A stretch of 64,000 nucleotides of DNA from Chloroflexota bacterium (GTDB taxonomy: Bacteria; Chloroflexota; Anaerolineae; Aggregatilineales; Phototrophicaceae), in assembly GCA_020161935.1 (NCBI GenBank), contig JAIUNI010000001.1:248001-312000 (forward strand), written 5' to 3'. The stretch's first letter is position 1, and every line of letters starts with the position of its first letter. The position numbers were made by a program, and so were the translations under genes. This document shows, in pieces, positions 50,559 through 58,123 of the stretch. The notes beneath the pieces were generated by a model. That model worked only from the letters and a program-made list of their open reading frames with translations. It searched no databases and was not told the DNA's origin.

Positions 50559-50960
50559 ATGAATCGACCCACCCGACGGATGCCGAACTTAGATAGTAAC
50601 GACAACGTGATTCGCTGGGGAACCGCATCGCTTGGAACCGATTCACAAATACGGGTTCATATCTCGGGCGCGGCTGACCCGATCACGATTTCGTTGGAGC
50701 GCCCACTCATTATCGGGCGGTCTGATACCGGCAGCACGGATGTTGATGTTGATTTGTCACCGTATAACGCGGCGGCGCTCGGTGTGTCACGTCATCACAT
50801 GACGCTTGAATTGCTGCGGAAAACGGTGATGGTGACCGATCTCGGCAGCACGAATGGCACGTTCCTCAACGAGCAGCGGTTACTGCCCCAGCAGCGCCGT
50901 GTCGTGCGCGATAATGATGAGCTACGACTGGGGAAGCTGGTGCTGCATATCTATTTTTGA
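50559..50960 (+). CDS. FHA-domain protein
   Basis: 133 residues. A single forkhead-associated domain covers about 45-130: LIIGRSDTGSTDVDVDL, VSRHHMTLEL and LGSTNGTFLNEQRL are the canonical loops that bind phosphothreonine. The first 40 residues form a short N-terminal extension. It should recruit phosphorylated partners of a Ser/Thr kinase; no such kinase is encoded in the window. Stands between the HhH gene and the convergent Uma2 gene. Confidence 0.9.
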   Translation: MNRPTRRMPNLDSNDNVIRWGTASLGTDSQIRVHISGAADPITISLERPLIIGRSDTGSTDVDVDLSPYNAAALGVSRHHMTLELLRKTVMVTDLGSTNGTFLNEQRLLPQQRRVVRDNDELRLGKLVLHIYF

Positions 50961-50977
50961 GTTTGTGCGAGATCGGA

Positions 50978-51529
50978 TTACCACTCAAAAATCTTGGTTG
51001 TATCAATCACTGCACCACCCAAAACAGGTGATGTAAACTGTTTACCTGTTGCATAAATTCCTTGCCGTATAAAAAGGTTGTTTACGAGGGTAAAAACCTC
51101 TATATATTCCTCACTTGGGTCAATCATCCAATATTCACGTACCCCGTAGCGCTGATAAAGATCAAATTTATCTCCACGATCATTGACCACGCTTCCGGGT
51201 GAAAATATTTCAACGACTAAATCTGGTGGCCCCATGAGGCGTTTATCGTCAATAATGCATTTACTATCAGGTGCAATCCACATTACGTCTGGTTGAGGTA
51301 TCTGGCCTTGGCCAAGATACACTTCAAGTGGCGCTGCAAAGACCTTTCCCCCAACTATAGGCAGTAAGTCTTTGAGAACAAACGCTGTATTGAGCATCAC
51401 ATTTTGGTGACGCGGCACAGGGGCAGGATTCACGACCAGTTCTCCATTAATCAGCTCAATAGGCTGTGATTGAGGAGGTAGCTCGAAGTACTCAGCATCA
51501 GTCATACGGATTCGTGGTACATCAATCAT
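50978..51529 (-). CDS. Uma2 family (DUF820) restriction-endonuclease-fold protein
   Basis: About 183 residues of the Uma2/DUF820 family, a PD-(D/E)XK nuclease fold common in Chloroflexota and cyanobacteria. Visible motifs: MTDAEYFELPPQSQPIELINGELVV, PDVMWIAPDS (acidic), LMGPPDLVVEIFSPGS (E/D-x-V/I-x-S-P) and KFDLYQRYGVREYWMIDPSEE. Natural function is unknown; these proteins are often multicopy. I use the ATG at 51529 with AGAGG about ten bases upstream. Converges with the FHA gene. Confidence 0.88.
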   Translation of the reverse strand: MIDVPRIRMTDAEYFELPPQSQPIELINGELVVNPAPVPRHQNVMLNTAFVLKDLLPIVGGKVFAAPLEVYLGQGQIPQPDVMWIAPDSKCIIDDKRLMGPPDLVVEIFSPGSVVNDRGDKFDLYQRYGVREYWMIDPSEEYIEVFTLVNNLFIRQGIYATGKQFTSPVLGGAVIDTTKIFEW

Positions 51530-51603
51530 GCGATATGACCTCTCTACTTGTAACGCTATTATGCCATATCTCACTGGAACCCGTATGACTTTCTGATTGC
51601 TTT

Positions 51604-53451
51604 TTACTCGACCGTTACCGACTTCGCCAAGTTGCGCGGCTGGTCGACATCCGCACCTCGCAGCACGGCGATGTGATAGGCTAACAGTTGCAGCGGGATG
51701 ACGGCGACGACCGGACTGAGCAGCGTCGGTGTTTCCGGCACATACAACACATGGTCGGCTTTGCTCGCAATCAGTGTGTCACCCTCGGTCGCGATGGCGA
51801 TGACAATCCCACCCCGCGCCTTTGCCTGCTCGATCTGACTAATCATTTTCTCGTACAGCGCATCCTTGAGCGCGATACACAGCACCGGCATCTGGTCGTC
51901 GATCAGGGCGATTGGTCCGTGCTTCATCTCACCGGCGGGATAGCCTTCGGCGTGGATATAGCTAATCTCCTTGAGTTTGAGCGCCCCTTCAAGCGCAATC
52001 GGGTAGTTGATGCCGCGCCCCAAGTAGAGGAAGTCACGATAATGGTGGAGCAGGGCAGCCAATGCTTGCACCTGTGCTTCGGTTTCGAGCGCCCGACCAA
52101 CCAAATCCGGTAGGCGACCGAGGTCGAAGGCGTACTGCTGCCGCTGTTCGGTGGTCAGCGTGCCGCGCAAGCTGCCGAGGTGCAGCGCCAGCAAATATTG
52201 GTCAACGATGCTGGCGGTAAAGGCTTTGGTCGAGGCGACACCAATCTCCGGCCCGGCGTTCATGGTGATGGTGCCGTCGCTCACCCGCATCGCTTGGCTG
52301 CCGATGTTGTTGACGATGCTCCACAGCGTCGCGTGTTTGGCGCGGGCTTCTTCCATCGCGGCGAGCGTATCGACCGTTTCGCCGCTTTGCGTAATGGCGA
52401 GTACGGCGGTGTTTGCGTCGATAATCGGGTCGCGGTAACGGTATTCGCTGCCATAGTCGACCTCCACGTTCAGCCGCGCCATCTGCTCAATAAAGAACTT
52501 ACCCACAAGGCCGCTGTAGTAACTGGTTCCGCAAGCAACGGTGACGATACGGTTGAGCGCCTGTGCTTGCTTTACGGTGAGGTTGAGGTCGGGCAGCAGC
52601 GCCTCTCCACATTCGAAGTCGATCCGCCCGCGAATGGTGTCCGTCAGGCTGCGGGCTTGCTCGAAGATTTCCTTCTGCATAAAGTGTTTGAACTCACCCT
52701 TTGCCGCCGTAACAGGGTCGTAGGGAATGTCTTGGATGTCAACTTGCACCGGCTGACTGTCGAGGGTTTGGATATGATAACTATCGGCGGTGATGGTCGC
52801 GATTTGCCGTGTTTCGAGGAAGATCATGCGGCGGGTATGTTCGAGTATAGCGGGAATATCCGAGGCGATGAAGTTCTCGCCTTCGCCCAAGCCGAGTGCT
52901 ACACCCCCCGCGTTACCGATGCGAACCGCCACCATCTCATCCGGCTTGGCGCGGCTCATGACGACGATGGCATGTGCGCCGCGCAGGTAGCTGACTGCCT
53001 TGCGCGTGGCTTCTGTGAGGTTGCCGTGTGCGCCGTTGTAGGCAAAGCGTTCGATCAGTTGTACGATGACTTCCGTGTCGGTGTCTGATTGGAACTTTAC
53101 GCCTTCCGCCATCAGTTCATGCTTCAGGTCGAGGTAATTTTCCACGATGCCGTTGTGGACGACCACAAACTCGCCGTCCATGCTGATGTGGGGATGCGCG
53201 TTACGCTCGGCTGGTGCGCCGTGGGTTGCCCAGCGCGTATGCCCGATACCGATGCTGCCGCTGAGAGGGTCGGCCTGTACTTTATCTCGCAGGTTCGAAA
53301 GTTTGCCCACATCGCGGCGCAGGTGAATGTGTCCGTCGTGGATGACCGCCACACCTGCCGAGTCATAGCCGCGATATTCAAGGCGGCCTAACCCGTCGAT
53401 GATGATGGGGGTCGCATCTTGCTTGCCAATATAACCAACAATACCACACAT
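51604..53451 (-). CDS. glmS: Glutamine-fructose-6-phosphate aminotransferase
   Basis: 615 residues. Makes glucosamine-6-phosphate from fructose-6-phosphate and glutamine, the first step of cell-wall amino-sugar synthesis. Cys2 after the start Met (MCGIVGYIG) is the glutaminase nucleophile. The N-terminal glutaminase (1-240) is followed by two SIS isomerase domains, with VACGTSYYSGLVGKFFIE and ITQSGETVDTLAAM binding the sugar phosphate, and the C-terminal NLAKSVTVE tail that closes the active site. The gene is preceded by a self-cleaving glmS ribozyme, so it is probably under feedback control by its product. GAGGA precedes the ATG. Confidence 0.97.
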   Translation of the reverse strand: MCGIVGYIGKQDATPIIIDGLGRLEYRGYDSAGVAVIHDGHIHLRRDVGKLSNLRDKVQADPLSGSIGIGHTRWATHGAPAERNAHPHISMDGEFVVVHNGIVENYLDLKHELMAEGVKFQSDTDTEVIVQLIERFAYNGAHGNLTEATRKAVSYLRGAHAIVVMSRAKPDEMVAVRIGNAGGVALGLGEGENFIASDIPAILEHTRRMIFLETRQIATITADSYHIQTLDSQPVQVDIQDIPYDPVTAAKGEFKHFMQKEIFEQARSLTDTIRGRIDFECGEALLPDLNLTVKQAQALNRIVTVACGTSYYSGLVGKFFIEQMARLNVEVDYGSEYRYRDPIIDANTAVLAITQSGETVDTLAAMEEARAKHATLWSIVNNIGSQAMRVSDGTITMNAGPEIGVASTKAFTASIVDQYLLALHLGSLRGTLTTEQRQQYAFDLGRLPDLVGRALETEAQVQALAALLHHYRDFLYLGRGINYPIALEGALKLKEISYIHAEGYPAGEMKHGPIALIDDQMPVLCIALKDALYEKMISQIEQAKARGGIVIAIATEGDTLIASKADHVLYVPETPTLLSPVVAVIPLQLLAYHIAVLRGADVDQPRNLAKSVTVE

Positions 53452-53505
53452 GATGAGTGTCCTCCGTAGTAGGGGATAGGCGTGTGCCTTCCCGCGCGTG
53501 TATAA

Positions 53506-53580
53506 CAGGATGCAATCGTCCCCTGCGGCGCAGGCACGAGCCGATTACGCGGAGCCTTTCTCTGGTGAGACGGCATCCTG
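53506..53580 (-). ncRNA. Second structured leader element between ribozyme and glmS
   Basis: Closed by perfect 8-base arms CAGGATGC / GCATCCTG and containing CCTGC-GCC-GCAGG and TCTC-TGGT-GAGA mini-hairpins, so it can fold as a multi-branched element of about 75 bases. It lies between the ribozyme's last stem and the glmS ribosome site. Not part of the known glmS ribozyme fold. Confidence 0.5.
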
Positions 53581-53582
53581 TC

Positions 53583-53790
53583 CACACGCTGCCACCTGTC
53601 CCGATATTTACACATCGGTTTTCGTGGTTCGCTTTTTTTGTACGGAGGGGTAAGACAAAGGGATGGTGGAAGCACCCCGGCGGCATCCGCTGATCTTTCG
53701 ATTTTCTCCCCGTGTTGGGGATTAAGCCCGCATCGCTGCAAGCAACCGCCACCTCGTCACCCAGCCAAGCTGGGCCGTGCGCTATCTATG
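53583..53790 (-). ncRNA. glmS ribozyme/riboswitch (glucosamine-6-phosphate-activated self-cleaving RNA)
   Basis: On the minus strand it opens with A|GCGC (predicted cleavage between 53783 and 53782), then hairpin GCCCAGC-TTG-GCTGGGT, the invariant TGACGAGG, TGGCGGTT, an insertion, ATCGAAAGATC, and AGCGGATGCCGCCGGGGTG. These are the core blocks of glmS ribozymes (AGCGCC, UUGACGAGG, AUCGA, GCGGAUGCC). TGGCGG pairs with CCGCC as in known structures. A P3-like GGGGT/ACCCC stem and a P4-like CCAC...GGTGG with nested CCGAT/ATCGG stem follow. The 41-base insert (53703-53743) is unusual: two extra hairpins, one with a GCGA tetraloop. Located just upstream of glmS, as expected. Confidence 0.9.
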
Positions 53791-53826
53791 CCCCCGATCA
53801 GTTCGCGGTGTTGGCCTCCTTAAACT

Positions 53827-53855
53827 CGTATAGACGTATTATATATCGCTATCAA
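53827..53855 (-). promoter_or_regulatory. Promoter of the glmS leader
   Basis: On the minus strand TTGATA, 17-base spacer, TATACG. Transcription from here would begin about 37 bases before the ribozyme cleavage site. TATAAT-like words within the spacer are an alternative -10. Confidence 0.55.
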
Positions 53856-53887
53856 GGCTATCGTGCCTTAACCTGCCTAACAGCGCC

Positions 53888-54616
53888 CTAAACGTTCACA
53901 AACTCGATGTACTCGGTTGTGGCTTTGCTCAGGTCGCTGTAGAAGCCGCGCTTGGTTTCGTCGGTGACTGCCATCGCCAGTTGGTACATGGCTTCGTGGC
54001 TCATGGTTGCCAGTACCTCTCGCGAGACGCGGGTTCCGCCCGTTCTGAATTTGAACGGACGACCGAAGTTGACGTTGATCTTCGGGCGCTGAAACCGGAA
54101 CAGCTTCTTGTTCCAGCCAATCGCGCCGGAGATGGCCGTCGGGATAATCACCGCGTCGGCTTTGGTCGCCACGAACGCCAGCCCATCCTTCGCCTCAGCC
54201 AGTCCTTCGGGGTGGCGGTGGCCTTCCGGCGCGATCAAGATCAATTGGCCGTTCTTAATTAGCTCAATTGAGTTGGTCAGCGCCTTGCGGTCTACCTCGC
54301 TGCGGTTGATGGTGTACGACCCCCACCAGCGCACGAACGGGCCGATGATGGGGTTCCGCATATTCTCGATTTTGGTCATTGGGATGACAAAGCGGTTGGT
54401 GACCGCGCCCATGCACAGCACCGGATCGATCATCGAGATGTGGTTCATCATGATGATGCACGGGCCGCTGTCGGGGATGTTCTCTAAACCGGTCACGTTG
54501 ACATCCCAGATCACTTTGAAGCCCAGCGACCGGATCAGGCCGCGCAGCAGCACACGCCGCCAGCGCAGGCGGGGCTGCCGGTCGACATAGGCTTGCACAT
54601 CTGCCGAAACGCTCAT
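53888..54616 (-). CDS. plsC: 1-acyl-sn-glycerol-3-phosphate acyltransferase (PlsC family)
   Basis: 242 residues. It transfers an acyl chain to lysophosphatidic acid at the membrane face. MNHISMIDPVL is the catalytic NHx4D motif, and IAPEGHRHPEGLAEAKDGLAF carries the EGxR-type block that binds the glycerol phosphate. A short hydrophobic region near residue 25-45 anchors it. Its ATG overlaps the stop of rluB by four bases. Typical family length. Confidence 0.9.
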   Translation of the reverse strand: MSVSADVQAYVDRQPRLRWRRVLLRGLIRSLGFKVIWDVNVTGLENIPDSGPCIIMMNHISMIDPVLCMGAVTNRFVIPMTKIENMRNPIIGPFVRWWGSYTINRSEVDRKALTNSIELIKNGQLILIAPEGHRHPEGLAEAKDGLAFVATKADAVIIPTAISGAIGWNKKLFRFQRPKINVNFGRPFKFRTGGTRVSREVLATMSHEAMYQLAMAVTDETKRGFYSDLSKATTEYIEFVNV

Positions 54617-55524
54617 CTCGCGCCTGTCCTCTGGTTGCGCCGTCCTCCCGGTGGCGGACGCTTTTTACGCTTGTCTTTATCTTTGCGCGGTGGGGCAGCC
54701 GTGCGCCGTCTCTTGGTTGGCTCCGGGTTTTCCACGAACGGCTTACCACTTTCGCGGCGGGCAGCGCCCTTGCCTTTGATGTTACTCAGTTCGTCGGCTG
54801 GTGCTTTGAGCGCCGCCAAATCTTTCGCCATCAGTTCGCGCCATTCGCCGGGGCGCAGTGTGCCGAGTTGCAGCTTGCCCATCTGTGTGCGGATGAGCGA
54901 ACGCACCGTATGACCGAATAGGGCAGCCGTCCGCCGGATTTGGCGCTTTTTGCCCTCGGTCATCACGATACGCAGTGTACTTTCCTTCGGCCCGCCTTCC
55001 ATCATATGGATAAAGCAGGGGCCGGTGTAATCAATCGTGCCGTCCTCATTTTCGAGTTCGACACCCTTCTGCCACTGGCTGAGGGTTTCCTGCGTCGGCA
55101 GGCCGCTGATGACCACCTTATACGTCTTGGTGTGGCGGTAGCGTGGGTGGGTAAGCATGTTCGCCAGTTCACCGTCATTCGTCAGCACCATCAAGCCTTC
55201 GCTGTCCGCATCCAAGCGCCCTGCGCTAAAGAGATGCTCTTTGAAGGGCAGGAAGTCGCTGATGATCTTGCGGGTATCGCCTTCGTGCGGCTCGTCGGTG
55301 GAGAGTACATACTTCGGCTTGTTGAAGGCGATATACAGCTTTTGATCGGGGAATGCCAGCTTCAAGCCATCCACCTCAATCACATCGCGCTGAGGGTCGG
55401 CTTGGTCGCCTAGATGGATCACCTTGCCGTTGACGCGCACGCGCCCCTGACTGATGATGTCTTCACAGGTACGGCGGGAGCCAACGTTGGCTTGCGCCAT
55501 GAGTTTTTGTACACGTTCTTTCAC
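54613..55524 (-). CDS. rluB: rRNA pseudouridine synthase, RsuA/RluB family
   Basis: 303 residues. N-terminal S4 RNA-binding domain (KERVQKLMAQANVGSRRTCEDIISQGRVRVNGKV, about 2-45), then the synthase core with catalytic Asp in SAGRLDADSEGLMVLTNDG (Asp about 104) and HPRYRHTKTY. RQIRRTAALFGHTVRSLIRTQMG is the conserved C-terminal motif. The end is a basic Lys/Arg/Pro tail (about 255-303), as in RluB, that likely contacts 23S rRNA. RsuA would be the alternative. Co-directional with plsC by a four-base overlap. Confidence 0.92.
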   Translation of the reverse strand: MKERVQKLMAQANVGSRRTCEDIISQGRVRVNGKVIHLGDQADPQRDVIEVDGLKLAFPDQKLYIAFNKPKYVLSTDEPHEGDTRKIISDFLPFKEHLFSAGRLDADSEGLMVLTNDGELANMLTHPRYRHTKTYKVVISGLPTQETLSQWQKGVELENEDGTIDYTGPCFIHMMEGGPKESTLRIVMTEGKKRQIRRTAALFGHTVRSLIRTQMGKLQLGTLRPGEWRELMAKDLAALKAPADELSNIKGKGAARRESGKPFVENPEPTKRRRTAAPPRKDKDKRKKRPPPGGRRNQRTGAR

Positions 55525-55599
55525 AGGACAATCGTTATTCTACTCATTGAATCAGTCATTACATTATAGGGAGATAACGCCGATTCGAGTAGGCGGAAC

Positions 55600-56403
55600 T
55601 TAGCCTTGTTCCTTCAACCACGCTTGGTGCCGTGCCCACACCCGTTCCCAGATGCGCTCGGTATCCGGCACGCGCAGGCCAAACACATCGGTGAGCAGTG
55701 CTTGGTAGTGGGTGATGTTATCAACCGTTTCTTCGGTCATTCCCTGTGGGCTTGTCGCCTTATACACCGCGCCCCGCAGCGCCAGCATCCCGTCCGGCGT
55801 GAAGCGCAGGCAAACCGTGTTCTTGACAAAGCCCGATTCCGGTGATGTTTGCAAGTGGTTCGATGACGGTGTGAAATCGGTGAGTTGGTGCGGTTGCAGG
55901 TCGAAGTCGTACCCCGGCCCTGCGTGATTTTGGAACCACCAGCGTCCACCCTTCTGCGCCAGCTTGTAGGTGAATATCCCCTGCTGATATTCGCCCTCCG
56001 CCAGTGGTATCGGTTCGAGGAAGCCGTTGCCAAAACCCGCGTCGGCGAGGTACGGCTTATCTAAATCCACCCGCAAAATCAGATGATCGCCCGCGCCCTC
56101 TGGAACCGGCTCGTCTTGCCCGCGCCCAACGCAGCTCGACAGCAGCGTGACATCAAAACCCACTTCGCACAGCGCCCAACCGAGCAAACCATTCATTTCG
56201 AAGCACCAGCCGCCGCGTCCGTTGTTGACGATCTTCTCGTAAATCTGCGGCAGGTCAACCGTTACGGGGCAGGCGCGGTGAATATCGAGGTTCTCGTAGG
56301 TAATCGCCAGCAGGTGCGCCCGATGGATCGCCGTCAGTGTGGCTAAATCCGGCGTGAGCGAACCCTTGTAGCCAATCCGGTTGAGATATGCGTCAAGCTG
56401 CAT
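55600..56403 (-). CDS. nat: Arylamine N-acetyltransferase
   Basis: 267 residues. The Cys-His-Asp triad is visible: Cys in GRGGWCFEMNGLLGWAL (about 68), His in GDHLILRVDL (about 108) and Asp in YLADAGFGNGF (about 123). The N-terminus (LDAYLNRIGYKGSLTPDLATL, IHRAHLLAITYENLDIHR) is typical of bacterial NATs, which acetylate arylamines and hydrazines with acetyl-CoA. Its physiological role here is unclear. Stands alone between a CCCC-rich repeat hairpin and rluB. Confidence 0.93.
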   Translation of the reverse strand: MQLDAYLNRIGYKGSLTPDLATLTAIHRAHLLAITYENLDIHRACPVTVDLPQIYEKIVNNGRGGWCFEMNGLLGWALCEVGFDVTLLSSCVGRGQDEPVPEGAGDHLILRVDLDKPYLADAGFGNGFLEPIPLAEGEYQQGIFTYKLAQKGGRWWFQNHAGPGYDFDLQPHQLTDFTPSSNHLQTSPESGFVKNTVCLRFTPDGMLALRGAVYKATSPQGMTEETVDNITHYQALLTDVFGLRVPDTERIWERVWARHQAWLKEQG

Positions 56404-56444
56404 TTACCGCTCCAGTGAAATTTAAATGCAAATGTTTGTTTTGT

Positions 56445-56484
56445 TCCCCTCTCCAACGCTTTGGGGAGGGGCTAGGGGGTGAGG
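56445..56484. repeat. CCCCTCTCC-type intergenic hairpin repeat
   Basis: CCCCTCTCCAA-CGCT-TTGGGGAGGGG followed by CTAGGGGGTGAGG. It fills the gap between the nat start region and the YdeI-family stop. The same wording appears between genes of many Chloroflexota and cyanobacteria (from memory, not searched). Confidence 0.75.
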
Positions 56485-57033
56485 TTACTCGATACCGCCG
56501 AAGGTTTTATTCTCGCGGGTCTTTTGGATGAACTTATCGAGCCGCTTTTGGAACTCGTCCGGCTGCTTCCGCGCTCCGTCGATGTAGCTGACGCGGATGC
56601 GCTGGTATACGGGTGGGAAGGCTAGGTAATTCGCCCAGACAAGCGGGTCTTGTTGCAGCGCGGCGATAATATCCGGCGGGAACTTGTACGCATCCGGTGA
56701 TAAATCCGGCAGCGTCGCGCGTCCGGCATCCGTCATCAACCCGCGCTCGATCAACCGCCGCGCCCGTTCGATGTTGAGCTGTGTCCAGTTGCTTTTCGGG
56801 CGGCGGGGTGTATAGCGCTGCGCCGTTCGCTCGGTGTCGATCTTTTTGGTGAGTCCATCAATCCAACCGAAGCACAACGCTTCCTCGACCGCTTCCAGAT
56901 AGTCCACACTGGGTTTGCCCGATTGCTTGGAATAGGTGATCAGCCAGATTTCACGGGTGACCGCACCGTTTTCCATCAACCACTGCCGCCATTCCGCCCG
57001 TGAGGGTGCGTAAAAGGTTTCGGTGATGTCCAT
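56485..57033 (-). CDS. YdeI/OmpD-associated family protein
   Basis: 182 residues of the YdeI family (bacteriocin-protection/OmpD-associated). Family motifs are FYAPSRAEWRQWLMENGAVTREIWL, YLEAVEEALCFGWIDGLTKKID, RYTPRRPKSNWTQLNIERARRLIERGLM and the C-terminal YIDGARKQPDEFQKRLDKFIQKTRENKTF. The name comes from an E. coli phenotype; the biochemical function is unknown. Five bases separate it from the upstream dehydrogenase gene, so the two are co-transcribed. Confidence 0.88.
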   Translation of the reverse strand: MDITETFYAPSRAEWRQWLMENGAVTREIWLITYSKQSGKPSVDYLEAVEEALCFGWIDGLTKKIDTERTAQRYTPRRPKSNWTQLNIERARRLIERGLMTDAGRATLPDLSPDAYKFPPDIIAALQQDPLVWANYLAFPPVYQRIRVSYIDGARKQPDEFQKRLDKFIQKTRENKTFGGIE

Positions 57034-57038
57034 CGGCT

Positions 57039-58022
57039 TTAGCCTCGCGTGTTATGGGCAGGGGCATCGCTGCCGGGGAAGGACTCCAGCTCCGCTTCTT
57101 CCACCGGATCAATCGGTTCCGGTTTCGGGCGCAGCGGCTCATCCAGTTTGATATTCGCCAACTGCTCGTACACCCCGATGACCGCGCTGTTGTCGAGGTC
57201 ATGCTGCCCGTGTTGCAGCATCGTCGTATACAACTGCTGGATGACAGCCGTAAGCGGCATGGGGATGCCGTAAGTCTTGCCTGTATCGAGGCAGATACCG
57301 AGGTCTTTGTGCTGCATATGCGCCTTAAAGCCCGGCCCACGGTTGCCCGCGAATAAACGCGGCGGCTTTACGTCCAGCGTCCACATTTGCGCCGCGCCGC
57401 CCTTGATCGCCTCCACCACGCGGCTGGGGTCGACACCCGCTTTCTGCGCGGTAATGAGCGCCTCGCCCAGCGCCGCCATTTGTGCGCCAACGATGATCTG
57501 GTTGCACACCTTTGCGATTTGCCCCGCGCCGCTGTCCCCCACCAGCACCCATGCCTTACCCATCGACTGGAACAACGGCACCGTTTTGTCGAACGCTGCT
57601 TGCGGCCCACCGACCATAATCGTCAGTGTGCCGTTCTTCGCCCCCACGTCACCACCGCTGACGGCTGCGTCCAGTGCAGCGATACCGACTGCTGCCAGCT
57701 TCTCGGCGATCATACGCGCGGTTTCCGGCTTAATCGTGCTGTTGTCGATGTAAATGAGGCCCGCGTGCGCCCCTTCGATGATGCCGTTTGCACCCAGCAC
57801 GACCTTTTCGACATCCGGCGAGTCGGGCAGGTTCGTGAACACAAAATCGACCTGCTGCGCCACTTCTTTCGGGGAAGAAGCAGCTTTCGCGCCTTCACTC
57901 ACCAACTGTTCGACGATCTTCTGGCTGCGGTTGTGGACGACCAACTCATTTCCAGCCTTCATCAGATTACGAACAATCGACGCGCCCATGATGCCCAGAC
58001 CGATGTATCCGACTTTCGCCAT
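57039..58022 (-). CDS. Beta-hydroxyacid dehydrogenase (2-hydroxy-3-oxopropionate / 3-hydroxyisobutyrate type)
   Basis: 327 residues. Rossmann start KVGYIGLGIMGASIVRNLMKAGNELVVHNRS; the signature FTNLPDSPDVEKVV and DAAVSGGDVGAKNGTLTIMVGG carry the substrate-binding loop; the catalytic Lys is in AGQIAKVCNQIIVGAQM. It reduces tartronate semialdehyde or methylmalonate semialdehyde. GarR-like is the closest impression. A charged C-terminal tail of about 30 residues is extra (ends in ESFPGSDAPAHNT). Directly upstream of the YdeI-family gene. Confidence 0.9.
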   Translation of the reverse strand: MAKVGYIGLGIMGASIVRNLMKAGNELVVHNRSQKIVEQLVSEGAKAASSPKEVAQQVDFVFTNLPDSPDVEKVVLGANGIIEGAHAGLIYIDNSTIKPETARMIAEKLAAVGIAALDAAVSGGDVGAKNGTLTIMVGGPQAAFDKTVPLFQSMGKAWVLVGDSGAGQIAKVCNQIIVGAQMAALGEALITAQKAGVDPSRVVEAIKGGAAQMWTLDVKPPRLFAGNRGPGFKAHMQHKDLGICLDTGKTYGIPMPLTAVIQQLYTTMLQHGQHDLDNSAVIGVYEQLANIKLDEPLRPKPEPIDPVEEAELESFPGSDAPAHNTRG

Positions 58023-58042
58023 GATTTGCTCCTATTCAATGC

Positions 58043-58122
58043 TTAACACAGAGGCTCAAAGTCACAATGGCACGAAGAATTTATCTCTGAGTCTTTGAGT
58101 CTCCGTGTCTTTGTGTTAAAGA
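58043..58122 (-). repeat. ACACAAAGAC-type dispersed repeat with TTAACACA ends
   Basis: An imperfect inverted element: TTAACACAGAGGCTCAAAG at one end and its near-complement ending TTGTGTTAA at the other. The minus strand of the right half matches 28688-28725. It occupies nearly all of the 101-base gap between two genes. Confidence 0.7.
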
Positions 58123-58123
58123 A

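Noticed and set aside
52180..53088. 302-codon open frame opposite glmS
   Set aside because: Antisense to highly conserved glmS codons; no recognisable protein features.
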